A stretch of DNA of 64,000 nt from assembly GCA_018389105.1 (NCBI GenBank), contig JACATO010000591.1, positions 1,102,501-1,166,500 on the forward strand, read 5' to 3'. Shown here in pieces: positions 25,501-34,500 of this stretch (position 1 is its first letter; each line of letters opens with the position of its first letter). Below the pieces are notes generated by a model. The model made no database searches. It had not been told where the DNA came from and saw only the letters and a program-made list of their open reading frames with translations. The DNA comes from Nautilus pompilius. Lineage: Eukaryota > Mollusca > Cephalopoda > Nautilida > Nautilidae. The translations under genes and the position numbers were made by a program.

Positions 25501-28500
25501 CAAGCCCACTAGTTGTGAGCCGGTTCACAGTTCACCATGAGGATTACTATGCATGATACATATAGTGCAACAGTGCCTAACAACACTTCTGAAGTCACTT
25601 AAAAAAGAGTGGAAATATATTTGAATTTAGATAAATAATATGAATTTCAAAATGACAAAATGTATTTTATTTAAAATTAATTTTACACAAATTTAAGTGA
25701 CAAATGTTACTCCATACTATAATTGTTTGCTAATCTTTGAAAATATATAATGTCTTTGCTACTATAATCTATAGTAATTTTGAATATACGCTCATCTGTG
25801 TCGTAATATTTTTTCAATTTTTATGGTAGTTTGTGACCTGCCACTAATTATTCATAATATAAATTGCACTCGTGATGCACTTTATGGAGGCTGTCTATGA
25901 CTTCCCATATTGTTGGGTGTATCATTTCCAATTTGGCCTGTATTCTTTGATGAACAATCTCTGTGTGGTTGTTGGTCCTGTCTTTTTTGAGGACTCTCTT
26001 GTACAATGACCACATTTCTGAGGGAAAAATTGCTGGACATCTTCCATTTCTATGACTAGCTGGGTGGCCTACATAATAATCTTCAAACTAAACAAACAGT
26101 GGCTGCAATTCAAGTTCTTCTGTCAGTCTGTCTATGGCCTCATCTAAGTCTGCAATAGGTACAAATGCGAGCAGAGTGTTCATTTTTGCACTCAATGCAA
26201 ACACAATATCATTGTTATACTTATGGGATAACTACAATTTGTGTAAATGTTTTTTCATATTTTGATTAAAATGAAAAAAGCATCTGTTCAGATGCACATC
26301 AGAAAAGATATTCTTTATTGCAGTGAATGCTGCATTTTCAAAATCTCACAAAACTGATTATGGGGAAACTTCAGATTCAGCTTGTTTAATAAATTGGGAG
26401 AGTCTTTCATATGTATTCCTTTGTTTGTTAGGTAGCAAAGCATAAAATGTTGGATGAACAACACCAAATCTTTCTGCAAGTATGATGTATATCTGCAAAA
26501 TTAATTCCTTATTCTCTCTCATGCTTAATTTACTTCCCATTCTCCATTGTCTTTTGCTCTAAGTCCACACACAATCATCCTGGTCAAACAAACTCATGTC
26601 AATTTGTCTTCTTGGCAAATAGTCCCATTCCTCCATCAGATTATATTTGTTTCATGTCTGTAATGAGACCTCTAGTGTGGTTTTAGCATTAGAACAACAA
26701 TTTATCATTGTCATAATGTATTTTACTGTTTGTTTGTGCCTCTGATAAAGGTTAAATAATGTTTTTGTTATTTTGGTTCTTAAACTTGATTGTTGTTCGA
26801 ATTTGTCATCTAAATTACTTCTAACATTTTTTCTCATTTTTATGGATCACAAAAATGTTAATTTGTGAAGAAAAATTCAAAACATCATTGGAGAATTTGA
26901 GGAAAAATCTCAGTACTAGTATTGTATAAATAGATACTTCAGCAGTTGGTTGTTTTGTGTTTGCAGGGGAAAAAGACTGTCAAAACCCAAGGAAACATTC
27001 TTTACATTAGTGTTAAGGCGAAAAACTACAATGATATCTCTTTGTATTGTTTCAATTTTCCAGATTCCAGCATATAACTGGTGGCCACTTGTTCACATCG
27101 ACAGGTACTCAGTACTATCATGGTTTCAATATCAGCCTCTGTGGTAATAAGGAAGCACCACAGTCCATGTGTGTCAACAATGTCTCCACTTTACCTAATG
27201 AGGTGAGCATTCCTTATCCTGTAAAAATAAGAAAAAATAAAATAATTTTTTATATTACTCTGGTCTAAATTAAAATGAAGAAACGAATTCCTGTTTTATT
27301 TACCACATAAAGTGAATGGTGTAGTACTTAATCTAATGTGGATTTATCATTGCTGGTATGTTAAACTTTGTGTACACTTAAAGGTGACAATTGTGACTCT
27401 TGTCTTAGCAACCAAGCCATGAATATTTCAACACATTCTGGTACAGTAAAGAACATACTCAAGGTGACAGATGGACTCTGATTAGTTATTTTTTTATCAA
27501 CATGAACCAATCAGCATAATGTTTACAAAATGACAACCGAAGTTGACGTAGAATCTTGTGCAAAGCACAGCTTGGAAACATTTTCACAAAATTATTCAAA
27601 ATCTTCCACTTTCTTTTGCTGCCATTACTGAAAAATGGCTTTAGACAATTATCAGTGTTGCTCTTCTTAAAAAACTAAATCTCAACAACTAATAGACTCC
27701 TAAGGAGGAAAATTCTTTCTAATTATCTTTTAATTGTTTGGAAACAAGTGCTGCATTCAAGGGCACTTTCACTTCCTCCTTACATCTAAAATAGTTTGAG
27801 AAGGGGAGATAATTCAATTAACAAGAATAAACAACATGGTTCAAGTGAAATGGACAGGATCCTGCTGGCAGTAAGAAATGTTTGGGAAAATGCTCACTCT
27901 ACTGTTACAATATGCACATATTCACATCTCACAATGGTTAATGAATTTTATTCCCTTGAACATGTAAATCAAGAGCATGATCAAGGAAAATAGGATTGAA
28001 ACAAAAATATTTAAAAGATATATCATTTTATTTTTGTAAAAAAAAAATAGAACTGAAATTAAAGAAAGTATTACCTGGTCTGTTATTCCTTTAGTCTCAT
28101 TTTGACGAAGCCCTAAATTAACCACCATACTTAATGAGTTTTTTCCTTGTTCAATATCAGACTTGGCTCATTCTTTTGCAGCCCCTAGTAGGTCCCAGGG
28201 TACTGACTACTACAATCTGCCGATCCACTCTAATACCAAGTAGGAATGGAAAACGCATAGTGTCAACACAGCCGGTAAGGTATGTAATGTGAGCTTGGCA
28301 ATGAAAAAAAAAAGCAAGATATCTGTAAGTTCAAACATTGGTGAAAATTGATTTGTTTGGCATAATAAAAATTTTGCCTAGCAAACAACTAATTATTATC
28401 TACAAATTAAATGTTGCATTTTCATTTGTTTCTGAAATGTTGTTGCTCAAGACAGTGCTTTATCATTGATTAGACAGATGTCTGTCTTATAGAGACAAAG

Positions 28501-31500
28501 GTAATGGTATCTAATAGTAACACAAAAAAACAAACACTTTTTTTTAATGATATAAAAATTGATGCAGAAATGTGTTAAATGTTCACTTTATAAAGATTAT
28601 TATCTTCTGGTGCAAAGAAATAGGCAAGTGTGTGTGTGTGTGTGTTTAGGAATTTAAAAAAAAAACAATACAATAAATATATTTGTCTCATAACCTTGAG
28701 CCATGTATGGTTTGAGGAAAAGTGTCACAGTTGAATGCACTTCAGAACACTTTCAGTTCAATGCAGTTCTCTTGCCTGATAGTTTACATGCTGTGAAAAA
28801 TGAAGTGAACAAAATTGTAATTTAAAGTCAGTCAAGTTGGGAGTGAGTGATATAAACTAGGTTTTGAGGGTCTTCAAGTCATTAAAGAAAAATGAAAAAA
28901 GTAGTTTCTAGGAGCAAACCTCTGCTTAAAATTAGTTTTAGAATAGAATAGTTTGGCAAGAAAAAATTAAGCTGTTTTTTTAAAAAATTCTTTGTAACCA
29001 TATCTCAAATGTTATGCCTCAGCTTCTTAGTTACAAGGAACCAGGAAACCAAATGGTCCTCACAGTAGGAAAATGGCCAGCCATAAATACAATTCATTAA
29101 CTACACTTACTGGTCATTTATTCCACACATTAACAATTCCATTACTAAAATTATGTATCCTGCTATCTGCTATCTAACTATGCCTGAGTCTGAACTAACT
29201 TGTAATTATAACCCCCCTAGCAAGTGTAGATAGATAAAAAAAAAAACAGAATTGTTCTCATCCACACTCAAAATGTGTAATTATTTTTAAAATCTGTTAG
29301 GTTTCCTCTTAAACATTAAAAATGCAAACTTGGTATATCTAGTAATTTTAATCTTGCAACACATTCAAAATCCTGGAAACATTCTAGTAAATCTCTGCTT
29401 AAATCTCTTTAATAAATCTATATCCTTCCTGTAATTAGGATTCCACACCTGTCCAGGATATTTGAAATGTGGACATATCAAGAATTTATACAACAGAACT
29501 AAAGCTACTTTACTTTTACAGTTGATTACTCCTGACAGTATTCTATTTTGTTGCAGCAGAAATGTTTAGTTTCAAGATTAAAAAAAAAAAAAAACTTGTT
29601 TTAGTGAAGGAGATTCTTGATAAGAGACTGGTTACCAAAAATAGTTTTAAACATCTCTACCATTACTGTGTGCGCGCATGCATTGATGCACGTAAGTTTA
29701 GGAAAATTTCAGGCAAATATGATGGTTAAATGTAGTTTTTCACCTTTCTTTAAATACACCCATTGTTTTTCTTTCATATGGAAAATATACTGATATTGAG
29801 GCAATTTTTAAAATATTTTTCTTTTGTGAAGTATGAAATGAATTCTTGTCTCGGTGGATCTTTCTGGTTTTATTACAAATTAGAATGCTAAGATTATTTT
29901 GCAAATCTAAAACTAATTTTTTTTTTTTTTTTTTAAATAAATGAAGCTTGGGAGAGCATTTGTTAGAGATAACAAACAGTGAAAACATGACAAACTACTA
30001 CAGAGAAGCTGGATTCTCTGACAGCGGTGAGTTTTTATTTTAGTATTTACAGTACATAGACTATCTCTTCTCTGAGCCTGCCTGCAGATGTTGACACATA
30101 AAATATTTATCTACCAGAGAAACCTCCCTGGTCGACCCAAGTGGAGAACAGTGTGTTGACTAGCTGCATGCTCATCACAGAAAATCCCAACTATATCTCT
30201 TCATTTTTTTCTAATTGAGGAAGAGAACTGGAGCACCTGGAGAAAACCTATGTGGCTGGATTGTAAAGAAAAGTGAGTAGAGACCATGCTAGCAAAGTAT
30301 GCCAAACCAAGCTGGTGTCAACTTTGATTTGAACCTGGGGCCTCAACCTCAGCAGTCCAGTAGCCTATCTTTATCATGTTGCCCATATGGATTTTTCTAT
30401 AGTAAAAAAAAAACTTCCACTTTTATTCTGATGTTTAACTTATGTTACTCAAACCTCATCTTTTAGCTAGTGACCCCACCATGAGATACTCTTTTAAAAC
30501 TACTGGAAGTGAACAAACAGAAAATGTTAGCTTTCATAATTGCTGCTTTACATATACTTATTTAAATTAGATAACATTGATAAAACTGTATCTCAATTAA
30601 AGATACAATACTTATTTAAAGTGAATAAAAATAATGCTTAATTTTTAGTGTTTTCAAGCTACATATAGGGATGCTGGAATGGGACATGGTAAAATACTAT
30701 TAAAATGATGCTATTGCATAATATATTCAGCTTCCCATTCCTGGCAGCACAGCCACTTATTTTGTTTACTTTCTACACAATTAGCTGTTTATGTTCACTG
30801 TTTAATGCATTATTAAATTCATACTTTTTCTGTTATTTAATATACCAACATCGATTTGTTCTTAGTGTTTGCTAAAAATTTTCCTGTTATTTTTTTCAAA
30901 GATTCCAACCTGGACATTCATTTCCACTACAAGGCTGAAAAGTAAGTAAAGTGAATCCGAGTGGCACCAAGGAGTCCCCATCTCTCTTTTGGCTGCTCTA
31001 AAGTTTTGTTCTGTTTCTGTATTTTTTAAATTGATCAGATGATACATAGAAAGTTCTTTCTTTTCACTTGTGAAAAATATATGAAAATAATATTTTTTTA
31101 AATTCTGTCATTGACAATACTTTGATTTCTTAAAAAAAAAATTTTTTTTCTGGTTACGAGATTTTTGAAATCACCAAAATGCTCTGCTGGCATGACGAAA
31201 TAAAGGCTGAAGAGATAGGTTATTAGAAGCTTTTGTCTATGAAGTTTGTAGTACAACCATACGGCTAGCAGCCAAGGGTGGTCTGAGAATACCTGTTTGC
31301 TATACACTTTGGCTTGTAAACTGTTTTGTAACAAAACGTTTTTCTTTTAGTAAACAGTTCAACATGTTTTGCTTCTAAGTTGTTTCCTGTGCATGTACCA
31401 GATAGAGCGACCAACCATTTGTTGTTTTTTTTTCATCATCATTTTTCAATTGATTTTCAGTCCAACGCCAGCGTGTCCACATGGTAGAACCACTATTATA

Positions 31501-34500
31501 ACGCTGCGCTGTGATGTGAATGAAAATCATTTGGGCACCATTGATTTGCCACCCAAGTGCCCTGATGGAACCTGTGATGGCTGCATGTTTCACTTCATGT
31601 GGCGCAGCAAACATGCCTGCCCAGTGTGTAAAGACAAGGACTATATTGTAATCAAGGGAGAGTGCAAAACAGGAGAGCAGACTATTCATTATTATCCCCC
31701 AAAGTAAGAGAGTAGTTAATAACTTTGCATTCTTTATGATTATTTTATTACTATGATAACATTTTGAATGAAAAGAGAGATTTAAAGTATTATTATTGTA
31801 TAATGATAATGAGAAATTGTAGAGACTTGCCTGCACTACGGATACATTAGCAAAATTAACAAAATTAATTTTCTTTCTTTCTTTCTATTCTATATTTCAC
31901 CAAATTTTATATTTAGGTATTTCCTATAAAGACTTGTATGATTATGTGACTTACCCAACTTTATATGTCACCTTTAGAGAAATTTAAAACAACAAAATTA
32001 ATGACTTTCCATGTTTACTCCATCTTTTGAGTATGAGCAGCTTTGCTTCTGTTCATTTTCTGCAGGCACTGCATGTTGCTGGGTGGTCAGAAGCCAATGA
32101 CTAAGAAGCAGAAATGTTCTATGATCCCATTTGCTGTAAGTATTAAGACTTCAAAAGGAAGATCAGCATGATGGAACTATGATAAGCAACTTTCTCAGCC
32201 CATTTTACAAAAACTGAACTCACTTTAATAACTTAGACTACTGAGAAATAAAGTTTACATAATACTATTCACTATGAACTAATAGAAGATTCATTGAATA
32301 CCATTATGGCAATACTATTTCAGCTGGGTTTTGATTGAATATTGTTTATAAGAAAAGGTCCACTGATTTTAAAGCATGGATAGCTAACTTTACAGTGAGA
32401 TGTTCTTTTGCATTTTCATAAATAACTAAATCTAGAAGACAAGAAATTTGAAATAATAATAAAGGAACTGAGGAAATTGGACTATTAAGAATGGGTTTGA
32501 AATGTTTTATGCATAAAGATCTATGATTTGTAACAGGTAATCAGTAGAGGGTTGGTCTAGCCAGAATCTTTACCTCATTCAAAGAAAATTTATGACCAGA
32601 TTTGAGTTCCAAATAGTTTTAAAGGACATGGTTTTCTCTTCAAAGTGCAACAATACTGCTCTCTTATACACCAACTGGTCTTACTGATGTATGCAGCTCC
32701 ACTAGACCAACACTGGACAAAATCAATGGCATGTAACCACGTCAGGGATTGAAATTCTGTCCTTTAAAAGAAATAAAGATCAAATTGTTAGAAATTAGTG
32801 AAATAAATTTTTAAATTAAAGGTAGGTCGAGTTTTTAATACTTTTATCAATTGTCTTTTTAGTAGTTTAGTATGAAAGCCAAGATAAGGGATGACCAAAT
32901 ATGCCACCTTTTATTTTTTTAAATACACTTTGTACAGAAAGTTTTAGATTTATTCAGCTTATGCAGAATCTGTGGATTTGGGAATGAATGACAGAAATTG
33001 AAAATCCATTCTGTTTTAACATTTTAGTGATAAATTTAAGCTCTGAATGAAAGTTAATATATAAGGAATAGATCTTATAGGCTGTCAATACTAACGCTGA
33101 TACAAAATCAACTTTATAAAACATAAGGATAAAACTCTTCTATTTCATAATGAAGCAAGTAGTTTTAGGTTTTCTAAATAGAAATATCCACACCATTTAT
33201 GTCATCATGTAAAAGTAGAGTGTTTAGATAGGAAAGCTGGCAATCTAAAGTAAAGGTTAAATTAGGGTTGTGCATTTAGCTAGCATAAGAATTCAATAAA
33301 TTTTAATATATTTGAACAACAGTCTAAGATGAGAGTAAAAATGAATTAATGTAAGACATTGCATATACGGGAAAGCAACAGCTGAAATTAAGCTATTCAT
33401 TGGTTGAAATAGTGATGACTTCCAGTAGTTAATTGTTGAACATCCAGAATAATAAATATTTAGAACAAATGAAAAATATATTCACTAATCAAATTTTACC
33501 ATTTATTTTCTGAAAATATGAATATCTATTTAACCTAAGTGCAGAAAGAAGGTTTATAGCACTGCAACTATAACACTTACTTATAAAACATGAATTATGA
33601 AATAAATTATTCAACCACCTTAATACATTTGCTTCATAAATTTACACTGTAATTTTTGTTAATTTTAATGACTAAGTGCACTTTTATGCACTGAACATGC
33701 AGATAGGCATCTATTAAGAACTGTATTTTCTGGTAATTCTTACTGACCTTTGCCTGCAAACTGATATAGTTCCAGAAAGATATAAACTTTCCTATATTTT
33801 GTGAGGTAACAGCTCCAAAAGAAATGTCATGAGCAAGCGTAGTTGGTTAAGCACCAATAATATGTATCATTAATTTTTCAGATAGAAGTAGGAATTATGT
33901 GTACTCTGTCTGTTGGTATCCTGCTGCTGCTCCTTGTTATCTATTGCTGGAAGAAAAACAGGAAGTAAGTAATACAGAATGAAAGCTTGCAATACTTTAA
34001 AATATTTTTTTTAGAAAAATATCTTTACAATGTTATATAACCAGCAGATCATGCCGGGTGCAAGTGATTTTCTTTATTTTCATGAAGCCAAGAATGAAGA
34101 AACTAATGATGGCGACCATTACAATTACTTTCGATTTAGAACATAAATAATATTTCATTTCTCAATAAGTCACTTTTTCTTTTCCAATGCATGTAATCAT
34201 GGCATACATTTACAAAACAATTTACTTATTCTTTAAACTAGAATGTAGTTGAACTTTAAAAATAAACTGTAGTATTAAAAAAAAATGATCTTTTATTATT
34301 TTTTTTAAATGTTGAGACCTGCCGTCATTTTTTGTCTGTCTTTAGACTGGAATATAAGTATATGAAGCTTGTTGAATCATCTGGAGAAAGAGAGCTTCCT
34401 GCTGCTGAAACATGTGCTCTGGATGATGGTGAAGAGGAACATTTTGACGATGTGAGCTTTCCTGAAGCTGGGCGTGGAAAAAGCTTTTTAAAACGACTCC

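Noticed and set aside
28161-28181. Alternative upstream acceptor adding seven in-frame residues to the ELAPOR exon at 28182
   Set aside because: The 21 bases are pyrimidine-rich and look like splice-site sequence, and the extra residues would break the spacing conserved in homologues.
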